From: Pseudomonadota bacterium
GTDB taxonomy: Bacteria; Desulfobacterota; Desulfovibrionia; Desulfovibrionales; Desulfovibrionaceae
Direction: 5' to 3'
NCBI GenBank assembly: GCA_023433925.1
Contig: JAEYTO010000063.1
Coordinates: 1-64,000, forward strand
Length of the DNA: 64,000 nucleotides
Position 1 is the first letter of the stretch. Each line of letters starts with the position of its first letter. Shown piece after piece: positions 36,563 to 44,694 of the stretch. The notes beneath the pieces are model-generated. The model was not told where the DNA came from. It did no database searches and saw only the letters and a list, made by a program, of their open reading frames with translations. A program made the translations under genes and the position numbers.

Positions 36563-37351
36563 TCAAAATCGCTTGCGCACATGCCGGAACAACCCTTCCA
36601 TGCGGTCGTACTGATGGACCATGACCGCCGGTTCGCCGGCATCGTTCAGGATGTCGCCCCGGACGTCGATGGGCGGCGTTTCCCGCTTGTGGCCCAGGGT
36701 CAGGATGGGACCCGCGTTATCGTGGCAGGTCACGGGATCGAGGCGGCCGGCATGGAGAAGGTGGTTGTGCACGCCCTGGTCGTAGCCGGCCATGTGCTTG
36801 CCGGGATTGAAAGGCAGCAGGAGCGCGGCGAGGGCCTCCAGGTAGCGCAGGACGGCCTCGTGGCTGCCCAGGATGGTGCCCGAACAGGAGATGGGCCTGT
36901 CCGCGATCATGTCCAGGGCGGCCTGCCCCAGGTGCCCGGCGAGCCAGCGGGCCGTGTACGGACAGCGGCCGACGGTCATGCGCGGGTCTTCCAGGGCCAC
37001 GTTGAGCCCGTCGGGCCAGGGCCGGTCCATGGGGTCGCGCTGGAAGACCACGTCCCTGACGTCCGTGAGCAGGATGCGCCCGAAACGCCCGGACGAGGCG
37101 CGCAGGAAATCCAGATAGAGGAAATAGCGGAAGGCGTTGTACGGCACATGGGCCAGATCTGGAGGCCGCTCGAAAGGGATTGTTTCGATGCCGTGGGCTT
37201 CGATGCGCGCCAGATCGCGGGTCGTGGAAGAGACGAAGAGGACGCGGCGGCCGCCAAAGCCGGTGCGCTCCAGGGAAACGGCGAAGGGGCGCACGTCTCC
37301 GTAGTGGTAGCCCGCGGCCAGGCCAAGAATGAGGTTTGCTGCGCGGTCCAG
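36563..37351 (-). CDS. Glycosyltransferase-like protein (GT-A type, uncertain start)
   Basis: About 262 residues. The segment GRILLTDVRDVVFQRDP is a GT-A style DxD-type metal site (TDVRDV), and CSGTILGS and MAGYDQGVHN resemble acceptor and donor contacts in capsule or galactosyl-type transferases. The reading frame is open upstream to 37474, but those codons look non-coding. GGAGGG lies just before the CTG at 37351. An ATG 25 bases up is in another frame, so either a CTG start or a one-base frameshift (extra C at about 37353) is present. Donor and acceptor are unknown. Confidence 0.6.
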   Translation of the reverse strand: MDRAANLILGLAAGYHYGDVRPFAVSLERTGFGGRRVLFVSSTTRDLARIEAHGIETIPFERPPDLAHVPYNAFRYFLYLDFLRASSGRFGRILLTDVRDVVFQRDPMDRPWPDGLNVALEDPRMTVGRCPYTARWLAGHLGQAALDMIADRPISCSGTILGSHEAVLRYLEALAALLLPFNPGKHMAGYDQGVHNHLLHAGRLDPVTCHDNAGPILTLGHKRETPPIDVRGDILNDAGEPAVMVHQYDRMEGLFRHVRKRF

Positions 37352-37692
37352 GGTCGCCCTCCGGGCTTGCGGGCATGCTCGGGAAATCGTTGCCGACCTG
37401 GGCGCAAGACCGGCGCGGGCCAGGCCGACGTGAGCCGGGCAGCGCGCTCCGTGGCGGGCGCGGGCTCGCGCCATGCGTCATGCGCCCTGCGTCATGCGTC
37501 ATGGATGGCGCACTACTACCCGTGCGCGTGCCGCGGGTCAAACCAGGCTCTTGAACACCAGGGGCCGAAAGCGAAGCGGTTCAGGCGGGCGCCGGCAAAG
37601 GCCTCGGCCGCGCCGCGCCATTCCGCCGCGAAGGTTAAGGCCCCCGCGAGCATGCCCGCGAAGGCCTTCCTTCATGCCTGGCCCAGCGCGGC

Positions 37693-37863
37693 CTACGTGA
37701 GCTGGCTGACAAGGAAGATGGCCAGGATGATCAGCGCGATGACGGCGATGATCATCATGGTCTTGGAGCGTCCCTTCCTCTTGGTCTCGTACACGCCCAC
37801 GGTCTTGCTGGGCGCGGTTTCCTTTCTTTCCCGCTCCTCGGGAGTGGTGTGCAGCTTCGCCAT
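37693..37863 (-). CDS. Small membrane protein, 56 aa
   Basis: An open frame with AGGAGGAG directly upstream of ATG 37863. The first 35 residues are charged (TTPEERERKETAPSK, YETKRKGRSK). A single TM helix follows, MMIIAVIALIILAIFLVS, and four more residues end the protein. It is placed between the glycosyltransferase-like gene and two DUF2382 genes, all on the minus strand. It may regulate or anchor a partner, as many single-helix peptides do; nothing more can be said. Confidence 0.72.
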   Translation of the reverse strand: MAKLHTTPEERERKETAPSKTVGVYETKRKGRSKTMMIIAVIALIILAIFLVSQLT

Positions 37864-37998
37864 TGCTCCTCCTGGGCGCAGGCCGTGCGGCCCGCGCTAC
37901 ACTCGTTTGGCCCCTGCCGGGACATCCTGCCCCCTGCCGGAGCGCATGCGCGGTCGAGAACACCGCCCCATGGGCAGGCTGATAAGCGCCGAATCCGC

Positions 37999-38847
37999 CT
38001 AGCGCCCCATTCCGGGACGCCGCCGGCCCCTCTCGTCCACCTCGACCTCGGTCTTGCGGGCCTTGTCGCGCACGGTCTCGGTACGCTCGGCAGCCTCCTT
38101 GCTCACCCGCACCTCCTCCTTCACGCGGGCCTGCTTGGAGACCACGGGCTCTTCCGACGTCTCGCGCACCTCCACGGTCTGCTCGCGGAAGGCTCCCTCG
38201 GCCTCGGCGCCGCTCACCGGGCGATCCACGGCCGTGCGCTCGACCTTGGCGCGCTCCTCGCGCAGGGTGACCTCCTCCTCCACGGGCCGCTCGACGACGT
38301 GGCTGTAAACGCGCACGCCGCCCGACTCCACCTCGCGCTTGCCGATGCGGACCTCCTCCTCGACCACGGGCAGGACCGTCTCGCGGCCTCTACCGGTCGC
38401 GCCGGCGGCATGGAGCTCGCGCTCCCTGGCGATCTCGGCCTCGCTGTAAGGCGCGGCGCGCTCTTCGTGGCCAGTCCAGCCGGTTTCCTTCCAGCGCGCG
38501 GCGCGGGCGTCGATGTCGACGGCGCCCTTGCCGTGCATGATGTCCGCGGCGCGCTCCGCGGATGCGTCGTCGGTGCGCACGGTGACCAGCAGGCCGCCGC
38601 GGCGCACGCCCTCAAGGTAGTAGTGGGCATGGTCCTCGGGCACCCCGATGTTCCTGAGGTCCTCCATGGCATTGCCGGTATCGCCGCCCGTCGATTTGTC
38701 GGCATGCTTCCAGGAGTACCGCCCATGCTGCCTGTCGACCATGAGCATGCGGATGTCCTTGCGATCGATGCCCGCGTCGCTCAGGGCCTGGATCAGATCC
38801 TGGCCGGACATGGGCGTATCCATCAGACCGACTACGGTTCTCGCCAT
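37999..38847 (-). CDS. DUF2382 (YsnF/AvaK) stress protein with N-terminal domain
   Basis: The 282-residue protein begins with a domain like general stress protein 17M (RTVVGLMDTPMSGQDLIQALSDAGI, about 1-110). It ends with a DUF2382 domain (about 155-270) made of VVEEEVRIGKREVESGGVRVYSHVVERPVEEEV-type strands heavy in Glu, Val and Arg. YsnF-type proteins are associated with stress tolerance in other bacteria. A second DUF2382 gene lies 79 bp upstream on the same strand. Confidence 0.85.
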   Translation of the reverse strand: MARTVVGLMDTPMSGQDLIQALSDAGIDRKDIRMLMVDRQHGRYSWKHADKSTGGDTGNAMEDLRNIGVPEDHAHYYLEGVRRGGLLVTVRTDDASAERAADIMHGKGAVDIDARAARWKETGWTGHEERAAPYSEAEIARERELHAAGATGRGRETVLPVVEEEVRIGKREVESGGVRVYSHVVERPVEEEVTLREERAKVERTAVDRPVSGAEAEGAFREQTVEVRETSEEPVVSKQARVKEEVRVSKEAAERTETVRDKARKTEVEVDERGRRRPGMGR

Positions 38848-38926
38848 GATGATGTGCCTCCTTGCTTGGGTTCATATACGGAAACGGAGGGCCGGCTGCC
38901 CTGATGGGACGCCCGCCTTTCCGCGC

Positions 38927-39373
38927 TCAACGCTCCTTGCCCTGGCCCGGCCGCTCGGCCTGCCCGGCAGGCCCGACATGCTCCACGATGGCCTCCTCGC
39001 CGCGCAGGGTCACTCGCCGCGGCTCATGGACCACCTTGGACTCCTTGCTGATGTGGAGCTCCTCCTTGAGCAGGAGGCGCTTCTCCACGACGAGCACCTC
39101 CTCCAGGATCGGCACGATGATCGTGCCGCCCTCCTGCCGCACGGGCAGGGGTTTCTCCACATAACGGTTGATCGGCACCCGCGACACGCGCACCTTTTCG
39201 TGACGGAGCGGCTCGGAAATGACCTCCTCCCGCTCGCGCACCTTTTTCGTGACCCGCGTGATGCCGGTCTCCACCATGCGCTTGCCGACAGTGACCTCCT
39301 CCTGCACCACCGGGATGACCCGCACGTCTTCAGTCCGAACTTTCCGTTTGCCCTCACCTTCTCCTTGCGTCAT
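38927..39373 (-). CDS. DUF2382 domain protein
   Basis: 148 residues, nearly all DUF2382: VIPVVQEEVTVGKRMVETGITRVTKKVREREEV and IIVPILEEVLVVEKRLLLKEELHISKES. The start at 39373 (MTQGEGEGKRK) follows GGAGG; an ATG five codons upstream overlaps that Shine-Dalgarno. It is probably a paralogue of the C-terminal half of the next gene, forming a stress-related pair. The promoter must lie in the AT-rich stretch upstream. Confidence 0.85.
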   Translation of the reverse strand: MTQGEGEGKRKVRTEDVRVIPVVQEEVTVGKRMVETGITRVTKKVREREEVISEPLRHEKVRVSRVPINRYVEKPLPVRQEGGTIIVPILEEVLVVEKRLLLKEELHISKESKVVHEPRRVTLRGEEAIVEHVGPAGQAERPGQGKER

Positions 39374-39639
39374 TCCAGCAACCTCCACTAGCTGGACACC
39401 ACTGCATGCCTTAAGTGCTCATTTTCATTGAGAGCAATTGTTTCGTTCATATTCAATTCATATGTTCATAATGTTGATTCTTTCATTTATCACTATTTAA
39501 CCTATTGTCATAATTTGCAGCAGCGCCATGTCATCTTTTGACTGACACAAAATGCATTCCATTTACTGTATTCTTACAGAAGTAAAATACAGCCCTACTG
39601 TCAACATGTTTTTGACAGCCAAGCCGGAGATAAGGATAC
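39374..39639. promoter_or_regulatory. AT-rich intergenic island
   Basis: This stretch is strikingly poorer in G and C than the rest of the window, with runs such as TTCATTTATCACTATTTAACC, and several TTGACT/TTGACA boxes near 39537 and 39612. It probably holds the promoters of the minus-strand DUF2382 gene and of whatever lies downstream, and may bind nucleoid proteins. No gene is supported within it. Confidence 0.5.
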
Positions 39640-39762
39640 ATGGATATGCTGAATGCCCAAGCCCCCAGAATCTCTCCTGTCTCATTGAACTCGCATCCCG
39701 GCGACGGCGGGTCGGCACAGGCGGTCGATTCCCGTTGCACGGTCAGGCTCGGCAACGCCTAG
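39640..39762 (+). CDS. Possible small protein, 40 aa
   Basis: An ATG at 39640 follows AAGGA and TTGACA (39612-39617), and 40 codons run to a TAG. The product starts MDMLNAQAPRISPVSLN and has no feature I know. Base composition changes from AT-rich to GC-rich within it. It could be real, or chance. Confidence 0.25.
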   Translation: MDMLNAQAPRISPVSLNSHPGDGGSAQAVDSRCTVRLGNA

Positions 39763-39916
39763 GCCGCCTCCTCCCATCAAGCACCTCATTACCTTGCGCA
39801 CGGCCCTTCCCTTGCCTACTGATTCGGGATATAGGAACCCCGGAATCGAGGGGCGCAGAGGCGGTTTTCCGTTCGTCTCTGAAGGTATTTGTGTGCCTAT
39901 CGAGAAGGAGAAGGCC

Positions 39917-40105
39917 GTGCATGCCCCCAAACCTTGCCCTGTCTGCGGCTCAGCGCATATCGACCATTGCCCCGATCAGGTCATCTGCCGCGCCTGCCTG
40001 TTCATCACCTCGCCCGACTACTGGGACAAGCTCCCCAGGTGGAACGACCTCCACGCGAGCCCATCCCAGGCCCAGCACCGACGAAATCGCCACAAGGGCC
40101 TCTGA
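39917..40105 (+). CDS. Small zinc-ribbon protein, 62 aa
   Basis: From a GTG at 39917 with AAGGAG six bases before it. The protein has CPVC and CRAC separated by about 17 residues, then the aromatic stretch FITSPDYWDKLPRWNDLH. The arrangement resembles Lar-type restriction-alleviation zinc ribbons, which end in a similar Trp-Asn segment. The frame is open for 41 codons upstream but without a start signal. Confidence 0.6.
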   Translation: MHAPKPCPVCGSAHIDHCPDQVICRACLFITSPDYWDKLPRWNDLHASPSQAQHRRNRHKGL

Positions 40106-40339
40106 GCTCCCGAGCCGGCTTCGCGCCGACGCTTGCGCGCGGCGCCTTTTCATCCTTTGAACGAACATGGGCCAGAGATCGCTCCTAAAGCCCAGGCATC
40201 CATCCATTGGCGGCCCATCCACCGCTCCACGGAAGGCCTGCGCGGACCTGAGCTCCGCCAGCCGGCGGGCGGAACTCGTCCAGCCATGGCGCAATGGATC
40301 GCCGACGGACCAGCAGGCCTCGATCGCCGCATTCCGGGT

Positions 40340-40367
40340 TTGACCGGCTGGGCAACTGCGCTATGCT
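40340..40367 (+). promoter_or_regulatory. Sigma-70-like promoter of the ZraP-like gene
   Basis: TTGACC (40340-40345) and TATGCT (40362-40367) are 16 bases apart, about 60 bp before the start of the gene at 40428. The rest of 40106-40427 shows no gene. Confidence 0.5.
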
Positions 40368-40427
40368 TGGGTGCGGGCCTGCGCTGTAAAGCCAGCGCGG
40401 GAATGACCCAATACCTAGGAGGTGCCC

Positions 40428-40964
40428 ATGCGCATTTCAAATTCCGCGACCGTCGCCGCCCTGTTTCTGCTGGCCCTGGCCATGGCCTGGGCCACTCCCG
40501 CCATGTCCCAGCAGGCCCACTCGGCCCATGGCGGAACTCAGGCCTCGCCGGCTCACAGGTTCGGGCTCACGCCCGAGCAGTCCACCGCGGCCCAGAAGAT
40601 TTACGCCACCCAGGGCAGGCAGATCTGGACGCTCCATCAACTGCTCAAGGCGCGGAACATGGAGCTGGATGCCCTGAGCGCCAGCGAGACCCCGGATCAG
40701 GCCAGGATCAAGTCGCTCATCAAGGACATCACGGGCCTCACGGAGCGCCTGCTGCAGGCCGAGGTGGACATGCGCCAGCAGCTCGCCAAGGCCGGCGTGC
40801 CGGTCTGGGGCGGCCGAGGCATGGGCGGAATGATGGGCGGCGCGGGTATGATGGGAGGAGGCGGCATGATGGGCGGCGGAGGCTGCCCGATGATGAGCGG
40901 CGAAGGCGGGCCCGGCGCCGGTCAGGCCCAGCCGCCAAGCGCGCCGGCGGCCGGCGGGCAGTAG
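40428..40964 (+). CDS. ZraP/CpxP-like periplasmic protein with Met/Gly-rich tail
   Basis: The 178-residue protein has a signal peptide (about 1-28, ending AMS-QQ), a helical core like Spy/CpxP/ZraP (FGLTPEQSTAAQKIYATQ...RLLQAEVDMRQQL), and a C-terminal tail with repeated GMMGG units, a CPMM and a Pro/Ala end. ZraP-type proteins are periplasmic zinc-binding chaperones. The His near the N-terminus (HSAHGGTQ) and the Met-rich tail suggest binding of zinc or copper. AGGAGG sits five bases before ATG 40428. Confidence 0.8.
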   Translation: MRISNSATVAALFLLALAMAWATPAMSQQAHSAHGGTQASPAHRFGLTPEQSTAAQKIYATQGRQIWTLHQLLKARNMELDALSASETPDQARIKSLIKDITGLTERLLQAEVDMRQQLAKAGVPVWGGRGMGGMMGGAGMMGGGGMMGGGGCPMMSGEGGPGAGQAQPPSAPAAGGQ

Positions 40965-40988
40965 CGGCGCGGCCTTTCGGTTGTCGCG

Positions 40989-41030
40989 CGGGTCAACCCA
41001 AAGAGGGCGTTGCCTCTCTCGGTTGACCCG
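40989..41030. terminator. Hairpin between convergent genes, repeat-derived
   Basis: CGGGTCAACC (40989-40998) pairs with GGTTGACCCG (41021-41030). Inside, AGAGGGCGTTGCCTCTCT belongs to the dispersed hairpin family. It lies between the ZraP-like gene and the amidohydrolase gene. Confidence 0.6.
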
Positions 41031-41039
41031 TAAAGCGCC

Positions 41040-41798
41040 TCAGCCCTGCCCGTCCGTCAGGCGCTCCAGGGCCTTGCGGGCCGACACGGCCAGGATCCTG
41101 CGCAGCCGCGTCCACTCCCGGCCGCCCTTCCCGGCGTGGAGCTGGTTCACCTCCAGCTCCACGCCGGCATAACCCTGGCCGAACTCCCGGCGCAGGCTCG
41201 CGGTCAATCCATCGGACACGCCCGAGCGAGGATAGTTGCGGCGCACGCGCAGCTTCGGGGCCAGGTCGAGCAGGGCCTCCCGCCACAAGCGGCAGAAGTG
41301 CGCCTCGATTCCCCTGGCCGGGTCGTAGAGCAGGCCCACGTCGGCCTTGCGCTCCAAGCCCGCGAGCACGGGCGTGAAGCTGTGCGCGGCGACGTGCAGC
41401 ACGGGCGTGCCGGCGGCCAGCAGCCCGGCCACGCGCTCGCGCACCCGGCGGCGGTGCGGATGATAGTAGAAGCGCAGGATCTCCTCACGCGCCTCGGGCG
41501 GCAGGCCGCGCGTGGCCTCGGAGAACAGCCGGGGGTGGCCCTCGGAGCGGTTCAGGTCCACGAGCAGCCTGGTCACCGAGCCGGCGAACAGGTCGCAGCC
41601 CAGAAAACTCGCCAGGTCCCTGGCCACGTCCAGCGCGCCGGGGTCCCAGCCGCGATGGCCGGACAGCGCGTCTTCCAAACCGGTGAACAGGTGGGCATGC
41701 TCAAGCGGCACGCGGTTGCCTCCGTGCTCGCAGGTCACCACGCAGGCGATCTCGGTGTCCAGGAAGCGGGCCTCCACGCCGGTTCGCCCCGCGACCAT
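41040..41798 (-). CDS. N-formylglutamate amidohydrolase family protein
   Basis: About 252 residues. CEHGGNRVP is the family's first metal-binding motif, DLNRSEGHPRLFSEATRG the arginine/substrate segment, and HVAAHSFTP a second histidine block. Members release formate from N-formylglutamate or related amides; histidine-degradation genes are absent around it, so the natural substrate is not clear. The start at 41798 (MVAGRTGVEARF) is chosen since the upstream part is a run of Pro, Arg and Gly that looks non-coding, but the ribosome binding site is weak. Confidence 0.82.
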   Translation of the reverse strand: MVAGRTGVEARFLDTEIACVVTCEHGGNRVPLEHAHLFTGLEDALSGHRGWDPGALDVARDLASFLGCDLFAGSVTRLLVDLNRSEGHPRLFSEATRGLPPEAREEILRFYYHPHRRRVRERVAGLLAAGTPVLHVAAHSFTPVLAGLERKADVGLLYDPARGIEAHFCRLWREALLDLAPKLRVRRNYPRSGVSDGLTASLRREFGQGYAGVELEVNQLHAGKGGREWTRLRRILAVSARKALERLTDGQG

Positions 41799-42190
41799 CC
41801 GGAATCTGACCCGCCTGCGACGCCGGCGGGCGGGGGCACGGGCAGGACCGAGACCGGACGCTGCCCGCCCGCCGGCGGCAGGGGTGTGACTTCCAGCTTT
41901 CAAAGGGCCCGCCATGCTCAAGGCCATCGCACAGCTTGGCATGGATCTCAATGAGACGCTCTCGCTCGATTTCCGGCCACGGGGCGGCAAGGATGCTCCG
42001 GGCCAGGGTCGCGGCCCTCGACAGCCTGTTGCAAAGCCAGGGCGGCTGCTTTCAACAGTCCGTCAAGACCGGCGGGGGCGCGAAGGGACGCCAGACGAGA
42101 GCCGCTCTCAAGCAGCCGAAAAGGCGCGTTCGGCTCGCGATGCTCCTCGGACTGCCCGCGCCGGGAATGCGCGCATTTCGAGGCCTGGCG
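41799..42190. other. Intergenic region with partial repeat and possible decayed coding
   Basis: Bases about 42024-42060 are an inverted partial copy of repeat family C (GACAGCCTGTTGCAAAGCC and GCTTTCAACAG). From about 42030 to 41900 on the minus strand one frame reads like protein (SRAATLARSILAAPWPEIE, HAKLCDGLEHGGPFESW), but it has no start or matching family that I recognise. It may be the remnant of a gene once downstream of phoU. Confidence 0.35.
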
Positions 42191-42886
42191 TCAGCGGCCC
42201 CGGTACTTCTCGCCGTGCACGTGAAAGTAGATGTGCTCGGCGATGTTCGTGACGTGGTCGCCGATGCGCTCCAGGGCGCGGGCGGCGTAGATGAGAGAGG
42301 AATGGGGCATGACCGCGCCGCTGGCCTTGCCCAGGCTGGCGGTGAGCATCTCGATGAGCCTGTCATGCAGGTCGTCCAGGACGTCGTCGTGGTGCCAGAC
42401 GCGCACTGCCAGATCCGCGTTCTCGCTGACCATGGCCTCCAGGATCTGGGCCAGCATGACCCTGGCCTCCTCGGCCATGCGCGCCAGGAGCGGCCTGTAG
42501 ACGTCCAGGTCCGGGCTGTCCAGCCTGAGGGAGGTCTTGGCCAGGCTGCCGGCATAGTCGCCGATGCGCTCCAGGTCCGTGGCGATGCGGCTCGCGGCGA
42601 CGATGGCGCGCAAGTCCAGGGCCAAGGGGTTGCGCAGGGCCAGGAGCCGGAGCGTCTCCGCGTCGATGCGGACCTCCAGGTCATCGATCTCGTCGTCGGC
42701 CTCGCGCGCGATCCTGACCTCGGCCGGATCCCGTTCCTGGAGCGCCTTGGCGGCATGGCCGAACTGCTCAAGGACCTTGCAGCCCATGGTCACGACCATG
42801 GCCGAAAGCTCGCCGAGCTCCCTATCGAACTCCTTGACCGTATGCCCCGTGCGCCGAGCGCCGGCAGCCTCTGTCTTGTCAGGCAT
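42191..42886 (-). CDS. phoU: Phosphate-signalling protein PhoU
   Basis: PhoU restrains phosphate uptake and the PhoR/PhoB response. The 231-residue protein has two three-helix PhoU repeats, each with the ligand pattern E/DxxxD: DDEIDDLEVRIDAETLRL and DDVLDDLHDRLIEML, and the RIGDYA and RIGDHVTNIAE segments. The start at 42886 follows GGAGA. It is 9 bp downstream of pstB on the same strand. No pstSCA or phoR/phoB is in the window. Confidence 0.94.
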   Translation of the reverse strand: MPDKTEAAGARRTGHTVKEFDRELGELSAMVVTMGCKVLEQFGHAAKALQERDPAEVRIAREADDEIDDLEVRIDAETLRLLALRNPLALDLRAIVAASRIATDLERIGDYAGSLAKTSLRLDSPDLDVYRPLLARMAEEARVMLAQILEAMVSENADLAVRVWHHDDVLDDLHDRLIEMLTASLGKASGAVMPHSSLIYAARALERIGDHVTNIAEHIYFHVHGEKYRGR

Positions 42887-42895
42887 CAACGTCTC

Positions 42896-43715
42896 CTACC
42901 CGAACCTGCCGGTGATGTAGTCCTGGGTCAGGGTCGCACGGGGCCTGGTGAAGACCATGTCCGTGCGGCCGTATTCGATCAGCCTGCCGAGATACATGAA
43001 GGCCGTGTTGCGCGAGACGCGCGCGGCCTGTTGCATGTTGTGCGTGACGATGACGACCGTGAAGGCCCCGCGCAAGCCGCCGATGAGGTCTTCTATCGCG
43101 GCCGTGGCCCTCGGGTCCAGCGCCGAGCACGGCTCGTCCATGAGCAGGACCTCGGGCCGGGTCACGATGGCCCGGGCGATGCACAGCCGCTGCTGCTGAC
43201 CGCCCGACAGGCTCAGGGCGTCGGCGTCCAGCCTGTCCTTGACCTCCTCCCACAAGCCCGCGTCCCGCAAGGCCCGCTCGGCCATGGCCTCCAGCTCGCG
43301 CCGGCCGAACTGCTCCATGAGCTCGATGGGATAGGTCACGTTGGACAGGATGGATCTGGGGAAAGGATTGGGTTTCTGGAAGACCATGCCCATGCGCCGC
43401 CGAAGCTCGGTCACGTCCAGGCCCGGCTCGTACACGTTCCTGCCCGCCAGGCGGATCTCGCCGGAGATGCGCACGCCCTTGACGAGGTCGTTCATGCGGT
43501 TCATGGCCCGGATGAGCGTGGACTTGCCGCAGCCCGACGGGCCGATGAGCGCCGTGACGAAGCCCTGCTGGATGTCCAGGCTGTTGTCGAAGAGCGCCTG
43601 CTTGGGACCGTACCACAGGTTGAAGCGGTCCACTTCGAGCACCGCGCCCGAGGGACCGCGCTCGAAATGGTAGATGGTGCCTCCCGCGGGCCGCTTGGCC
43701 CTTTCGGCCGCCATG
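42896..43715 (-). CDS. pstB: Phosphate ABC transporter ATPase
   Basis: PstB powers high-affinity phosphate import. The protein of 273 residues (start 43715 after GAGGAGG) has Walker A GPSGCGKST, the PstB-typical FQKPNPFP, the ABC signature LSGGQQQR, Walker B VLLMDEPCSALDP and the H-loop VTHNMQQA. The upstream gene is tlpA-like with a repeat between, so pstB-phoU is a two-gene operon detached from permease genes. Confidence 0.95.
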
Positions 43716-43840
43716 TTCCTCCTCGCTGGCCGGCGCGGCTGTTCCGCGCGGAGAGGCAGCATAGCATATTCTCGCCGGAGTGCACTCGGCGAGACACGGG
43801 GGCGAGACGGACTCGGCCGAGGACCGTGAGTCGGATGAAT

Positions 43841-43933
43841 CGTTGAACAAAGCCGCCCTGGCTCTCCCGATTCCGCATGCGCCGCAGGCGGCGGCCTTCC
43901 TGGCCCGCTCAGCCTGTTTTTCAACAGGCTGCT
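43841..43933. repeat. Dispersed repeat family C, copy 3
   Basis: GTTGAACAAAGCCGCCCTGG resembles the left hairpin of 36396-36523, and TGGCCCG...AGCCTGTTTTTCAACAGGCTG is identical at the right end. The right hairpin overlaps the last two bases of the tlpA-like gene's stop region, again at the 3' end of a minus-strand gene. Confidence 0.7.
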
Positions 43934-44438
43934 AAGGGGTCTTGGCGGACACGTCCGGGGCGGTGATGGAGGAGACGATCGCCCGGAACTCCTCGGCCGT
44001 GAGCAGGCCCTCATGGCTGCGCACGAGCCTGCGCTGGCTGTCGTAGAAGTCCGTGCGCGGCACCGTGGTCACGCCCAGGACCTGCATGAGGTTTTCCTGG
44101 GCCAGGTGGCTCGGGAAGTTCAGGCCGAGGCGCGCGAGCATGCGCTCATGGGCCTTGGGATCGAAGTCGAAGGAGACCCCGAACAGGGTCAGGTCGTCGG
44201 GCGCATAGGCCGCGCGCATGGCCTTGAGCGTGGGCATCTCGGTCAGGCACGGCCCGCACCAGCTAGCCCAGTAGTTCACCGCCACCACGCGGCCGGGCGA
44301 CACGGCCAGCAGGTCCCGCAAGCCCTCCTGGGTGAGCCGCCCGTCGCCCTGGTTCGATGCGGGAGCGGCGGAGGGAAGCCCGAGGCAGGCGGCGATGGTC
44401 AGGGCCAGAAACAGCCCCAGCGTCCGGCGCAGGATCAT
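43932..44438 (-). CDS. TlpA-like thiol:disulfide oxidoreductase
   Basis: A 168-residue periplasmic thioredoxin. It has a signal peptide (about 1-27, LGLFLALTIAACLGLPSAA), then a thioredoxin fold with the active site WCGPC in NYWASWCGPCLTE, and a cis-proline region VTTVPRTD. TlpA/ResA types reduce cytochrome c or other exported thiols. Start 44438 (MILRRTLG) has GGAG seven bases upstream. It is monocistronic, divergent from transketolase. Confidence 0.9.
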   Translation of the reverse strand: MILRRTLGLFLALTIAACLGLPSAAPASNQGDGRLTQEGLRDLLAVSPGRVVAVNYWASWCGPCLTEMPTLKAMRAAYAPDDLTLFGVSFDFDPKAHERMLARLGLNFPSHLAQENLMQVLGVTTVPRTDFYDSQRRLVRSHEGLLTAEEFRAIVSSITAPDVSAKTP

Positions 44439-44694
44439 GCGTTCTCCATTCAATAGGCTCAATGGTACAAAACGTCCCGCTGGAAATTTACCTCTTCGAC
44501 ATCCGGCGGACAATCACTCCTGCCTTGCTCTGGATTTGGACCGGGCCGTCGGCCGTGCAAAGCCTCGACAAAGGCGGCCCGGCCAGCTACAAGGACGCGG
44601 CCTGACCCCGCCGCGACCCACCGCTTGATCGGCCAGCCATCCGGCTTGGCCGGCGGCATGGCGCGCGGCACGACACGAGTGGAGGACACCCCGC

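Noticed and set aside
39552..40160. 202-codon plus-strand frame
   Set aside because: Passes from AT-rich to GC-rich DNA and overlaps the zinc-ribbon frame, which has a better start and CxxC pairs.
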